Shown: positions 1 through 11,064 of the stretch, piece after piece | Layout of the letters: every line of letters begins with the position of its first letter | Position numbering within the stretch: position 1 is the stretch's first letter | DNA from: Sympetrum striolatum | Taxonomy: Eukaryota > Arthropoda > Insecta > Odonata > Libellulidae | Reading direction: 5' to 3' | Length of the DNA stretch: 64,000 nucleotides | NCBI GenBank assembly: GCA_947579665.1 | Contig: OX388348.1 | Coordinates: forward strand, 9,982,001-10,046,000 | Position numbers and translations under genes: made by a program | Notes under the pieces: generated by a model | The model's input: the letters and a program-made list of their open reading frames with translations, nothing else | What the model was told of the DNA's origin: nothing | Databases searched by the model: none

Positions 1-189
1 TAAAATGTGAAGCTATCTGCTCAGCTTATGTCACACACCATAATAGTTGAACTAACATAAGACATTATTGCATAAGGGAAATGGAAAAAGGTATAACGTA
101 GCAGATTTAATTGAGATGGTCAATACATGGTTTGCCATCTTTAACAATGATGTGTCATATTGAAATATAAAAGTTAAGAGTGGATTCCA

Positions 190-780
190 TGTACTCCTGG
201 AATCACAGCTGGAAGCCCTTGATCAGGTTCAACACAGAATTCTGCAAATGAGATGCCCCGGGAACAAAGCCTTACTAACAGAAAGGAATGATTATGTCAA
301 TAAGGTTTCTAAATGCCCTGTTTACTGGCCTTAAGGCTTTCCACAGAATACATATTGATTAGGTAACTTAATCAGGATAATTTGGGGAACCGTTTTCCTT
401 AACTGTGATATAGAGGAGGATGACCCATCACCATTGGATGAATTGAACCATTTAAGGATGATACCCATGGGATGCAATCAAAGTATTGTGGCATAGTTAT
501 GCCAATCCTGAAGAATATCTAATGGTTCTGAGGGTTAGAGGGCTGGAATCAACCAGGACTACAAGCAAACAGTGTTCTCCTCACTCATACTGTGAACTCT
601 TCAGTGGTTCTTTTGGTACTTCTAGTTCTGCAACAGTGACTGAAATTACAAGGAATGGGCTTCTTTACCTAGCTAGGTGGGTTGCGAAGAAATTCAGTGA
701 GAAATATCCAGAATCAGGCACAAAACCCTACGCTATAATTGTAAGTATAGAAATAATTATAATTTGCCTTCCTATATTAT
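190..780 (+). pseudogene. P/THAP9-like transposase relic
   Basis: A decayed transposase. Three pieces in different frames resemble the C-terminal half of P-element/THAP9 transposases. One reads ALLTERNDYVN near 265-300. The next reads EDDPSPLDELNHLR near 415-460, close to the family's DHPSPLEFKYRLR segment. The last reads GLLYLARWVAKKFSEKYPES near 655-720, the family's GLxYLAGWxAKKF block. Frame changes and stops separate them, so nothing functional is expected. No inverted repeats were found. The family assignment rests on motif resemblance by eye and is moderate. Confidence 0.5.
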
Positions 781-1421
781 TAATCTCTCTTATGGGTGCT
801 CTGCTGAACCTAGCTAATGGTTAGTTGAGCCAGTAATTGCCTTTGAGACTTAGTTTCTGAAACATTGCTAACCAAAAGGATTTTTAAGAAGAGTGTCACA
901 GACAAACTTAAAAAAATAAATAAAGACCTTGGAATTCTAAGTGAATTTTTGAGAGTGCTTATTTTGCAAAGAGCATTAAAGTTTAAAATAAACAGTTGAG
1001 TTTGAGAAAAACACAATGAAGGAAAAGTAAACATATTAAAAATGTAACTATGTAAAGATTATGACAAATATTTGTTGCATAAGTAATAGTAAGAGTTATT
1101 CACAACTGACTGAATTGATTATTTGCATACCCCTAAAATGTTTCTGATATTTTCTGTATTGTAAGTTATAAATTTCTTTTACCCTTGATTATGATTAAAA
1201 TTGAAATGTCTTTCCAAAATGAGCATAAACTTGTGCTGGGTATTATTTTGGTAAGTACAACTTAATTGTCGTATAATTTAGCCCCAATATTAATCTTTAA
1301 AACCCTAAACTGTTTGTTGTGAGGCTAATTATATATTTATGACATATAAATTCATACATTGTGAATGTTTTATCTTGAAAGCAGTAGAATTCCATTTTCC
1401 CTACGTAAGTGCCACTACAAA
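780..1421. other. AT-rich interval, nothing recognised
   Basis: AT-rich sequence without a supported gene, RNA or repeat boundary. Confidence 0.5.
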
Positions 1422-1429
1422 CCTTTGAT

Positions 1430-1723
1430 CAGGAGTTCTCAAACTTTTAGCAACTGCGTATTACTTGAAAATTTTGAAATTTTGGCATACTAAAAGTCCT
1501 ATATTTATTTAGAAACAGATATTTACATCAGAAAAGTGCTGAATGGCTTGTTTTATTTTAATTAAATGACTGAGAACATGTCATATTTAATTATTAATGC
1601 ACTTTTATTTTGGTTTCTCAACTTTTTATCAAGACAATAATAAATATATGTAGATTTTTTCAATTTTTTTCATATGTGCATACCACCTGAAACATTCCCA
1701 CCACCACCTCTTGGAAACCCCTG
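1430..1723. mobile_element. hAT-type MITE
   Basis: A 294-bp non-autonomous element with imperfect inverted ends: CAGGAGTTCTCAAAC at the left and the complement of CAGGGGTTTCCAAGA at the right. It is flanked by an 8-bp near-duplication, CCTTTGAT at 1422-1429 and CCTTAGAT at 1724-1731 (7 of 8 match). CAGGGGTT ends with 8-bp duplications are typical of hAT transposons. It has no coding capacity. Confidence 0.75.
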
Positions 1724-2259
1724 CCTTAGATTACAGTCTTTCAGTGGAAATTTTAAAGCTGAGGATACTTTAGTGAGGAAAATAAACATGCCTTACCATT
1801 ATACTATGCTAGCTTAATTATCCATGCATTTTGCATTCCCAATGGCATCAAGATAATATCCTTTAATGAGGAAATTCATTCATCTGGTGCTATGGGAAGG
1901 CATTGAAATATCCATAAAAATCTCTGAAGAACAGATGGACAATGTGTCCTTCCATTGTGAAATGTTGGAAGGTGTCCATAACTTCTGTTTTTTATTTCAA
2001 GTGTAGTCATTTGCACACAAGGTCTCACTGGGAATCAACTCTTTGAACTCTTTTACCAAAGGTAAATACATCACCCAGGAACTCCCTTTGTGTCTTGAAT
2101 AGAGAGTATTTAAATTCAAAAAGTGAAAATCCATGCCTAAATAATTGGTTCATTTTTTGTAGATAGTTTGAAATGTTGTTATCAAGTAGTAAATAGTACC
2201 CCATATATAAATTGATAAACTTATGAGTAAGATGATTAAAAGTTATTTAAATTAGAGCT

Positions 2260-2384
2260 CTTGGATAGTCATGTGGACAGTGCGTTTGCCTTTGGTGAAA
2301 GCGGTCCCGGGTTTGATTCCTCGTAGGAGCCAATGTGCGAAATGCCCTAAGCTGTCGAAGCACTTTTGACAATACTACTACTAC
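2260..2384 (+). mobile_element. tRNA-derived SINE with 16-bp target duplication
   Basis: A 125-bp insertion whose first 75 bases look like a tRNA: an A-box-like GGATAGTCATGTGG, then a B box CGGGTTTGATTCC near 2310, then a 3' arm AGGAGCC able to pair with the 5' end. The tail is a (CTA)n run. It is flanked by a perfect 16-bp duplication, TATTTAAATTAGAGCT, at 2244-2259 and 2385-2400. The intact duplication indicates a recent LINE-mediated insertion. Confidence 0.88.
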
Positions 2385-2400
2385 TATTTAAATTAGAGCT

Positions 2401-3610
2401 TTGTAGCACTTTATAGTCTTTCTATTCCAGGATTTTTATTTTCTTTAGTAGAGAACATGAAGCCTTTTTCTCCAGAGATCTGTTTAGGATTGATTCTTAT
2501 TGATTTTCGCCATTTTACATGCAATCAGGCTCTGACTGCTTACTATCACTCCAACTACTAGAATCAACTAAATCTTTTCCTTCAGGTATTAATATTACCT
2601 AATACAATTACAAGTAGTTTTAACAACCATAATTATGCATAACAAATTTCATAATGTGACTCCTAAAATACTGAAAAGTCAGTATTTGAGAATTTCTTGA
2701 AGTAATGTGAAAAACAGTGAAAGAATGCATCTGATTTCAGCCAAGAAATTGAATTAAACATTATGATATTTTTTAGATTTATTTTGAATTGTGATACTAA
2801 GCAATATAAATGTTTATGACAAATTAAATGTTTAATTATCCTAGCTACTCATTAAGGCAAAACTGACCCTATTACCTGTGATTGAATTGTTTGACTGAAT
2901 TCACAGTTAGGCACACTAGTTTAGAATTTGCAATAGAGGCTGGCCTTAAATTACAAGTGATTTAAACATTGCAAAATTTGGGAGCAAAGATTGATATTTC
3001 AAGGATGATATTCTTTTGCTATGGTATCTGACAAAAATCAGAAATAATCAACAAATTATATAAAAATTGCGTCAATAAAGAAAGATCAGCCCAAATAAAC
3101 AAGTGATTCAGAAAATGTGGCTAGGACTAGGATGTGTTTTGAAAAGGAATGCTTAAAGACAATCAGAAGAATAGGAGTATTGAACCAGGGTAAAAATTCC
3201 TTTGACATTCACATTCCATTCAGTCTTGAGGATACTTCCCAACATTTCATTTTTCTACGTGAAGTGCTTTGGCTGAGGATGTCCTTTTCCTATTCAAACC
3301 CTCAGATTCTTCTGATTCTCTATTGTAATTTTCGAAAATTTTGTTGTTTGTTAACCTAGCAACACTTTCCATCATCTATCTGAAGGGTTAGAATATTATA
3401 AGATGCTCCACACTCCACAGGGCACTGAAATTCCCTAGTCTTCTCCTACAGTCATCTGCAGCTTAAAATTGGAACATTCAGTACACTTTTAAATAAAGGG
3501 AAGCTTCATGATAAAAAGTCATTGTTTATGTACATCTCCTGTGATGATGGGGAAGGAGGATGATTCACTTCTTATTTCCTTTTTATTTCACTTTCTTTAA
3601 CTAATTACCA
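2401..3610. other. Non-coding interval
   Basis: AT-rich DNA downstream of the protease terminal exon. The only open stretch, 3117-3359 on the plus strand, resembles no family I know. Confidence 0.4.
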
Positions 3611-3810
3611 TCAGACTCCTGTAAACAGTGAAATCCATGATCCATGCTTAGCAATATCAGTGAATATGACAAAGTTATTTGCATCACACCCCAATTTCCC
3701 TGATCCCAATAGAGATGTGCTGACTACAAACCATTTTGTGCCACCCCATTGTTCATCTGGCATTGGTAACATAAAACCTCCACCACTGTCTCCGTTACAT
3801 GGTGCTGAGC
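3611..3810 (-). CDS. Terminal exon of a gastrulation-defective-like serine protease
   Basis: This exon encodes the C-terminal part of a trypsin-fold (S1A) secreted protease. It reads APCNGDSGGGFMLP, with the catalytic serine in GDSGG. Further on, CDANNFVIFTDIAKHGSWI matches the last strand and helix of S1A domains. A strong acceptor (TTTTCAG) precedes the exon at 3811 and TGA closes it at 3611. The GDSGGG and VIFTD pattern resembles the insect gd/ModSP group rather than digestive trypsins. Related exons lie upstream on the same strand at 8724-8893 and 9070-9359. Frame problems there leave open that the locus is decaying. Confidence 0.7.
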
Positions 3811-5320
3811 CTGAAAATAAAATAATGTGGTGAAAGGCATCAATTGCATTAATGAAGATTTGTGAACACTCTTCATAATTGCAGAGAGTATAGATAATTA
3901 TGCAGAAATTAGAAAAATTACAGGAAAAACTTACTAACAGCCACAGAGATGATTTTTGTTGGGCATACAAAGTTTGTTATCAGAGGTGTGTGTCCCAAGG
4001 TGAATTCAAATAAGGTGCTGGTTTTGAGAAGGTATTTTAAATTAAATTAACATATTTTTTTGACATTGTACAGGCAATACAGACATTGTAGTTTGTTGGC
4101 ATTTACTCCTTAGGAATTAAAAAAAAATTCTGTTTGTACTTTCTGTTTTTTCTAAAGATAGGGAGTTTTTGAAACAGAGTCAATGAATTCTATCATCTTC
4201 ATTTAAATGTCATGTTTTAGTTTTGGAGCAATATTTTCCTTTTTCTATAAAATCGACAACAAAATATGGTATCCACTTCATTATCATCTTAGAATTCTAA
4301 TGGGTGAGTCAATTGCCTCGGCTACCAATTGCACCAAAATTAACATATAATTCTCATTTTTATAATTTTCGATGTTCTTCTTGGAAAAATATATGATTAT
4401 TTTTTTGGAGATTTCTTGTACCCTATTTTCCTTTTCTAATTGATCCAAATGGAATCACTTGTGAATAACTGAAAGGCACCATCTTACCTCAGCCAGCCAA
4501 GAGGGGTGCCAACTTATTGAAGATTATCATTCTGGCATTGACCTTTTCAAGCATTTTCTAATTATTTCTGCTTTGAGTTTCTTGCTACTGTCAGATGACT
4601 CATGTCAGATAGACATTTTCACTTCTGTTTATCAGTAGTTTTTAAGGTATATCCCTAATTCTAAAATGCAATACTCTTTACCTCATTAATACGGCTGTTA
4701 TCTTTTGTTGTCACTGATTTGTATGTGATTCCTGAGCAGATATCCTGAGGGATCTATTTTATCATTACTTGTGCTGATGGAGAATTGTATATTTCTTTGT
4801 ATTGTTCAGTTTATTACAATCTTTTGGTTTTATTTGGTTATTCTAAGAAGTACCTTCCATCTTACTGTATTTTAATCTTGCAGCTACATCTTTTGTATCA
4901 ATTGCAAATCTGTGAAATGCAGGTGATTTACTCCAAATTTATCTACTGACCCTTCTTCCCTAATTCTAGGGTTTTAAAACTGAAACCAAAATTACTATAA
5001 ATATGATTGGTCATAGGCAGTATTATTATGTTTCTTCTGTTATTTTTTGAAGCAATCTTGTTGAGGCTTTGTATTGTAAATATTGTGTAAAATAGGAATG
5101 TACTTTGCATCTACTCTTTGATTCTCTTGATCTTTCAGAGTGGAGGAAGTGTTAACTGAGCTGGAAAACTACATATGTGCACGTATGTATATATGCATTA
5201 ATGTGTGCTCATATACATAGATATGTAAACGTTTCCTAATATGCTGTTAACCAATCAAAAAGAAAAATAATTGATAAAATCAATGGTAGCAGCCGTCACT
5301 TTTTGGAATTCCATTACTGC
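3811..5320. other. Protease-locus intron, nothing recognised
   Basis: AT-rich sequence between protease exons. I see no gene or clear repeat boundary. Confidence 0.4.
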
Positions 5321-5321
5321 A

Positions 5322-5531
5322 AAAAATAAACACAATGTATTCAATTCCACAACTTTTTTAATTCCACCACACACACGACCGGTTTCGTGAGTCGAAACCC
5401 GTTGTGAGTCGAAACCCGTTGTGAGTCGAAACCCATTGTGAGTCGAAACCCGTTGTGAGTCGAAACCGGTCGTGTGTGTGGTGGAATTAAAAAAGTTGTG
5501 GAATTGAATACATTGTTGTGTTTATTTTTAC
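5322..5531. repeat. Palindromic element with a 17-bp tandem array in its loop
   Basis: Arms of about 65 bp are near-perfect inverted copies. The left runs from AAAAATAAACAC through CACACACGACCGGTTTCG. The right mirrors it to GTGTTTATTTTT. Between them (5387-5468) lie five copies of a 17-bp unit, GTGAGTCGAAACCCGTT, with one substituted copy. The array's CGAAACC overlaps the palindromic GACCGGTTTC of the arms. There is no coding potential. It may be a foldback MITE, but no target duplication was identified. Confidence 0.75.
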
Positions 5532-6539
5532 CAAAAATAATAGATATTCTAACACTCGTTATTGCAGGTAAACAATCACCTGGGGTCTTTACCATTCCTA
5601 TAGCCTGCACAAAATGCACGGGTAGGAGTTAATATAGTGTAGCTCTGACCAGATCTTAAACATTCTTCTTGGGAAACAATTGGCATTTTAAGAGTTTTTG
5701 GGACTGCAGATGAGAGCTTGTTATTTTTGTTTGCATGTTGCAGGTAATATAACTCCCATGTAATATATTTTTTCTTAAGTGCCTATTTCAGTCAAATGAT
5801 TTTTTAATAAACTGCATAAATTCCATAGAAAGATAAATATGATTATCAGATTAATGATTTCCATTTCATATGAATCCTGTTGTGAATTTGATATGAATAT
5901 GCATCAGCATTGTAAAGCATCATTATACCTTTTTAGCATAATTATGCAAAAATCAGAATTCATGTTAAAATTTTGTTAAGTCAAAATATATGTGTCTCAC
6001 TGTCATTTTGCAGTATTGATATTGACTATTTATGTGTAGTTTTAAGTGCTTTACTTAAAATCAGTAAACCTATCACTTTACTATGTTAGAAGACACTATC
6101 AGAATTATATCTGCAAGAATTCTCATGGATTTTCATGAGTAATAAGGCCAAGGAAGTTTTTGCGAAGGGTCAATTTGATTGAATTGTTACTCATCTTTCA
6201 TTAAACTTACTGTGAGACCTATTAGGAGAGGAAAAAAATAAATGATAGGATTTCATTGTATGAAGCATATTATTCAGGAGGTAAAGTGAGTACTTTTCTG
6301 ATGTTAGCTTCCCAGAAGACCCAGACTTTTGAAATTGATATCTAGTAATATAATTTATCATGCATGAAAGATATGGATGAATGTTCAATACAAATAATAC
6401 TTAGTGTAAAAATTGTTAACATTCCAAAAATAAAATACTTATTTTTGCATTAAAATGAAATTATTTTCAAAGTTAATATTTGAATAAAACAAAAAATAAC
6501 AATAAATAAATAAAATTCAGTCAGTTAATTCTAATTTAG
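5532..6539. other. Non-coding interval
   Basis: AT-rich sequence between the palindromic element and the piggyBac relic. Nothing recognised. Confidence 0.4.
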
Positions 6540-7860
6540 TTTCATGCGCATGAGTTGGAAATGCAATTAATGCTCATCATTTGAGTCTCTTTCATGGCAT
6601 GGTTCTTGCATACAAAACTGCTTCATTTGTCACATGTTGAAGTGCATTTATTGTCTGCACAAGAGCAGATGCTGCATCTACCTCTCTTCCTTTTTTCACC
6701 TTTAGTTTCTTCTAGTAGCTGCCCTACTGTTGAAGCTTTTCTGCCTGTCAACTCAATATTCCGAATTATGGTTTTCTGGTAATTTTTCCTTCTGGTGTTT
6801 TCAAACATCTGACTTGTCTGTCAATGTTGTCTTTGATTAGTGCCATTCGTAAGGTATTGAAAATTATTTTTTTGGACTTCCGCATACTTGCTTTGAAAAT
6901 TTATTATTCTTCACCAAATAATAAGGGCGTTGTATGCTCGTACCTTAAGGGTGTTTAAAAGAGTGGCACCTTCTTACTGCTCTGGCACAGAAATAGTCAC
7001 AAATTAGCTTATCTAATATAAAAACTCGAATCCTTTTAGTACTATTGAACAAATTTATTGAAGGCTTGAAACTATTTTCCTCACCTGAAATATTATGCTC
7101 TTGATGCATGGACGACAAAAGTATGACACACTTATTTGCTTTTGCTATATATGACACCAGGGTGTAGAGAATGGCAAGTCAATGATGGGGGCAAAAGCCA
7201 TTTCCATTCTTTCTAACAATTTTAACCATTGTTATTTTCTTCTTCATACATTCTTATGCAAGAGACAATTTTGTAAAGAAATTGTCGGTAGTGATATCAC
7301 CACTGGGAGTGAGGAGGACTGCCAGATCAGTCCTCAGGGTCCCAACCGCTCAAGATGTCCCTCCAGTTTTATTGCATGGAGAGGTAGTAAGCCGTATGCT
7401 TGGATCCTCAGGTGGCTCTTTAGCCATTCTTTTATGTTTAGCATTGCTTTTTGTTTTTTTGCAATATCCGAAAATCGGTCTGCTCTAAAAAGGTCACTTC
7501 CATACTAAAACAGTTGCTTCCCTAATTGCTGTGACTGTTGCTTCTCCACCAGATTGCCAACCTTTCCAAGCTAAACATCAAAATTACAACAAAAATTTTC
7601 TGCATTGAACAATACCATGAATTTGATTCCTTACTTCTTGCGTTTCCTTGGCATATAGACTCTGAAAGAACATCGTCCACAGAAGGACACAGGCTGCTGG
7701 TCGATGGTCCTAAATGCTGACACATCATGAGCTTTTTGACAATTTTCTGCAAACATATTGGCAACTTCACAAAAAGGAGCCAATTTATTTTCTTGACCTT
7801 GCAGATTTCGGATGTTGATATCATCGAATATATGTAGTTGACAAAATGTGTTCCAGCTTT
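6540..7860 (-). pseudogene. piggyBac-like transposase relic
   Basis: A broken cut-and-paste transposase read right to left. In order: a segment with VSFCGRCSFRVYMPRKRKK and GIKFMVLFNAENF near 7,700-7,590 (the family's FKGR...YMPxKPxKxGIK block); TTDNFFTKLSLA near 7,290; VILLSSMHQ then KPSINLFNSTKRIRVFILDK near 7,120-6,990 (the KPxxIxxYNxxKGGVDxxD block); and the C-terminal cysteine-rich finger, RGRCSICSC with TCDKCSSFVCKNH, near 6,690-6,590. Stops and frame changes lie between the blocks. It sits in an intron of the gd-like locus. TTAA ends were not located. Confidence 0.87.
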
Positions 7861-7968
7861 TATTATAGTATCAAATGTATGAATTATTTTAATAAATCAC
7901 TCAAAAGTTTATAAATATTATTTAAAGTCTTTGTTGTAGATAGTTACATTACTGATTTTCTGATAATG

Positions 7969-8175
7969 CTACAAGCTGAAATCATATTCCACGAAGATTT
8001 GGGATGAAAACAATGCTATTAATGTGAGCAGAGACAATGAGAAAATTGAAAATCGAGGTGTATAGACATAGGAAACAACTACAAGGTGTTTCAGTGGTGT
8101 GCTAAATGAGCTGAGTTTGTCTGGACATTGAACTGCACTGTCATAAGAGCGATAAACATTGCACAACGTAGAGTA
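7969..8175 (-). CDS. Possible middle exon of the gd-like protease
   Basis: A reading frame on the protease strand contains VVVSYVYTPRFSIF followed by LTLIALFSSQIF. This could be a diverged version of the S1A stretch that holds the catalytic Asp (HPxY...DIALL). The Asp itself appears replaced by Leu. Its position between the N-terminal catalytic exon and the terminal exon fits. The resemblance is weak, and random similarity is a real alternative. Confidence 0.25.
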   Translation of the reverse strand, partial: YSTLCNVYRSYDSAVQCPDKLSSFSTPLKHLVVVSYVYTPRFSIFSLSLLTLIALFSSQIFVEYDFSL

Positions 8176-8723
8176 CGGGTTCCCCTAAGACCCCAAGTGC
8201 TATACAGTACTACATTAAGGAATACATAAAGTTTCAATTCCTCCAAAAAGAATTGAAGGAAAAATTTTCAAAAATGTATTTCTCATGTCTCCAGAGACCT
8301 GAGATGCTTTCAGGTGTTAAGAGATCCCCCTAACAATATGAATGAAAATCCCTTTCTCATTCACTTCACTTGTTTGTGAACCATCTTCCCCATCTTCTGA
8401 CCATTTGTTGAGGCTGAATTTTCCCAGGTAAAGTAGTATTTTATCTGCTGTTAGTCATGTACCACTGTACTCGGTGCAATGAGCAGCCGAAATTAAATTT
8501 TAAGGCTTAACTTTTTGCATCAATGTATATATTTTAATTGGCTATACGTTCATATCAGAGTTTCAAACTATGTAAAGAATATTTCTTACTGCAAAAATCA
8601 GAAATAGGATTATAGATGAGATTGTTTTGAAATTATTGTTGTTATTTGAAAAGAGAAAATTAAAAAGAATAGAGGATGATGAATAATTTCATTAAACTAA
8701 CACAATTAAGGACTCTTATTTAC
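8176..8723. other. Protease-locus intron
   Basis: The expected exon with the catalytic His (AAHC) was looked for here and not found. Confidence 0.4.
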
Positions 8724-8893
8724 CTGTAAGATCATAGTATCTGCTAATTAATGTCCCGCCACAGTTATACTTAATGCCCACTCCATCTTTTATATTGTAA
8801 AATAGAGTCACCATCCATGGCCATTCACCTCTTTTTGTTACATCTTCTCCATGACCACCAAAAAGTTGCTTGTTAATGGTTTTACACATTTAT
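8724..8893 (-). CDS. S1A protease exon (start of catalytic domain)
   Basis: The exon encodes the start of a trypsin-fold domain: LFGGHGEDVTKRGEWPWMV, then YNCGGTLISRYYDLT. This corresponds to the IVGG activation region, the WPWxVxL strand and CGGxLIS before the catalytic His. It ends in a phase-1 donor (ACAG|GTAA), as expected before an AAHC exon. The nearest acceptor (TTTGTAG at 8894-8900) would open a TAA in this frame. So either the acceptor is elsewhere or the exon carries a frameshift. Confidence 0.65.
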
Positions 8894-9069
8894 CTACAAA
8901 GATGAACATTTTCTCAGGTATGTAATGTTTTGATTAAAAATTATTTAAAGAACCTGATGAAGTATCTTTCATGCTTTGAAGCTCTTCATAGAAAAAATGA
9001 ATTTTAATGTAAAGCAATCATATCCTAGACAACGAGATTGCCTTAAAAAAGTATATGAATATGGAATAC

Positions 9070-9359
9070 CTTGAGATCCTAGAGAACTGGTTGGACTTGG
9101 CCTGTTATTGAAATTTCCAGGTGCTGCTGTACTTTGCTGGCTGTAGGCAATAGGAGGGATGGGAGTCACTTGAGGAACACTCTCAGGATTAGAAAAGGGA
9201 AAGTTTTGATTGGTGATTGAATGCCAGTCTGAGGTTCAATTTGGGGCTGACTGATTTGAGTATTTACGTTAGGTTGACCTCCAGAGTTGAGAGAAATTGA
9301 AGATGGGAAAAATTTGTGATTCAAGATGATGGTAGTCATCACACGCACAGGAATTTGAG
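9070..9359 (-). CDS. gd-like protease exon: beta segment plus Pro/Gln/Asn linker
   Basis: The exon lies between acceptor TTTCAG (9360-9365) and donor AAG|GTATTCC (9063-9069). Its first frame begins QIPVRVMTTIILNHKFF, then NSGGQPNVNTQISQPQIEP. A second frame gives NFPFSNPESVPQVTPIPPIA and SQQSTAAPGNFNNRP. Joining the two needs a one-base shift near 9,190-9,235, so this is either an unseen small intron, a sequence error or a pseudogene lesion. A basic beta-rich N-terminus followed by a low-complexity linker before the catalytic domain fits insect gastrulation-defective-type proteases. Confidence 0.5.
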
Positions 9360-9944
9360 CTGAAATTGAAGAGAATCAATCCAAATGAATTAGCATCATT
9401 CATCAGATGAAAATTGTGTGATTATCAACTTATTTCTTCTGTATGTAATATACATTTGAGAAAGATATTAACTCAATTAACTTAATTAACAAATGAAACT
9501 CGTTACACAGTAGCATAACTTAAACTAAATTCTAACATCTTCACTGATAAATTTTCCTGTCTAGATTGAATTCATAACCTGCAGTGTTGTGATTTGTATA
9601 TTTATGTATTTAGACTGATGTTGCTAGGCCCTCTTAAGGCTTCTGTATGCTGTAGATTCTACCAGAGCTGATGTAGGTAAAGCCCTCTACAGGAAGTATA
9701 GAACAAAATATAGAATATAGGATCCATATCAGTATTCTCATTGTGTTTCTCCTTCTGGAGACATAAAATAGGTATTAAATTGTCTTATATTTCTTGGATT
9801 TTATTAATTAAATGATGACGTACAATTTTTTTCCAGACTATTATACAATATTTCAATGCACCCACAGTAGAAAATTTACCTATAATTTATTTCTGTAAAT
9901 TTAATTTGGGTAGTTTCAGATTAGCATTAAATATAGACTAAAGC
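9360..9944. other. Upstream protease-locus sequence
   Basis: AT-rich, no supported feature. Confidence 0.4.
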
Positions 9945-10570
9945 GGATGTCTATATCTATTATATATAGATGCTTCTCCAGATTCATTCATATATATAGC
10001 TATATATATAGGATACTAATTCACAGGCTAAACCACAAGCGTCATTGGTTTGAAATTTGTACGACATACTGGCCATAACGTCTAACCTCCAGAAAAATTG
10101 TGATTTTGAACCTCAGTGCCATGGGTTCGATTCCAGAGGGCCCCAAAGTCCCGATTTTTCCCGTTTAAATGCATTGGTTTGATATTCGGGAATTTAAAAA
10201 AAATACTTTCTGGATAGGTAGAGAATCAAAACTCAAGGAGCCTATATTTATGGTCATGATCTATCGAAAACATAAATGAGTTTTACAGAAAATATCCTGG
10301 GTTCGATGCTAGGATGATGCAAAAATCGGCCGTTTAAAATACATTGAGGTAGATTTTCATTATTTTCTTTCATGCACTTATAGAAATGATAAGAAGTTCT
10401 TGCTTATATGGAAGATGTATATTAAGAATAGGTTTTTGAAAAAAATTTAGATAAGACCGTGCTGTTCCTGGGTTCGATGCCCGGGCACATTCAAATTTCT
10501 CTCATAAGGAATATAAGGGGAAAGTAGGACGTAGTTTGAGGTAGTTGAAGCCAATATTTCCTCCTGAATT
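9945..10570 (+). repeat. B-box-module repeat, copy C (inverted relative to A and B)
   Basis: This is the reverse complement of most of the family at 12,694-14,041 and 21,423-22,788. It shares the stretch beginning GGATACTAATTCACAGGC and modules containing ATGGGTTCGATTCCAGAGG (about 10,123), TGGGTTCGATGCTAGG (about 10,300) and TGGGTTCGATGCCCGGGC (about 10,470). Each TGGGTTCGATNCC matches the RNA polymerase III B box. The copy is truncated at both ends and stops near the gypsy fragment. Confidence 0.8.
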
Positions 10571-11064
10571 TTCACACATCCTCCCACGTCTTCGTTCGTC
10601 AGGACGCTGTGCGATCAGCCCTACAACCACCTTACATGGGACCATATTCTGTTTTCAGCCGCGATCGGAAAACTTATTCACTGAATATCAATGGCAAGCC
10701 TTCCACTGTCTCCATCGACCGTCTCAAGCCAGCACATCTTCTTCTGGACGACTCTCCACCTGCAGCCTCTATGCCTCTTCCATCTTCTACTTCCTCGGCG
10801 CCTCACCATCTGTTCGACCTACAATTTCTACTCGTTCCGGCCGCTCCATCCGTCCTCCGGGCCATTTCAGAGCTGAAACTTACCACGGGGGGGAGTAGTG
10901 TGGCGATACTCCGCGTATCGCCACCGCGCCCGCCTCGTTATCTCTGTATTGTTGGTTGTTATTTTGGTTACGAATAACAAGCATTGTTGACTTGGAACTC
11001 GGAGAATAAAAACGATCTAAAAACGCGGACTTTGATTGAATTTGCATTCCCGCTATCCATATCA
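10560..11064 (+). mobile_element. Ty3/gypsy 3' end with LTR
   Basis: A 5'-truncated retrotransposon. 10,570-10,740 encodes the integrase C-terminal tail: HVFVRQDAVRSALQPPYMGP, then NGKPSTVSIDRLKPAHL. This is a very conserved arthropod gypsy motif. A frame shift moves the final TRSGRSIRPPGHF into another frame (10,830-10,870). A polypurine tract (ACGGGGGGGA, about 10,885) precedes a probable LTR starting TGTGGCGATACTCC at 10,899. That LTR has a polyadenylation signal (AATAAA) near 11,003 and possibly ends at CATATCA (11,064). The LTR end is uncertain because no second LTR is present. Confidence 0.8.

Noticed and set aside
2310..2322. Functional tRNA genes at B-box-like sites across the window
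   Set aside because: None of the sites folds into a complete cloverleaf with a convincing anticodon arm. They are SINE or LINE modules.
5387..5468. CRISPR array or hammerhead ribozyme in the 17-bp repeats
   Set aside because: The repeats are contiguous without spacers in animal DNA, and the CUGAUGA core of a hammerhead is absent.
5341..5619. 92-codon frame with NGFRLT repeats
   Set aside because: The repeats are the translated 17-bp DNA array of the foldback element. There is no gene context.
7182..7508. Plus-strand frame with an apparent transmembrane tail
   Set aside because: The opposite strand there carries piggyBac transposase blocks (TTDNFFTKLSLA). The plus frame is its shadow.
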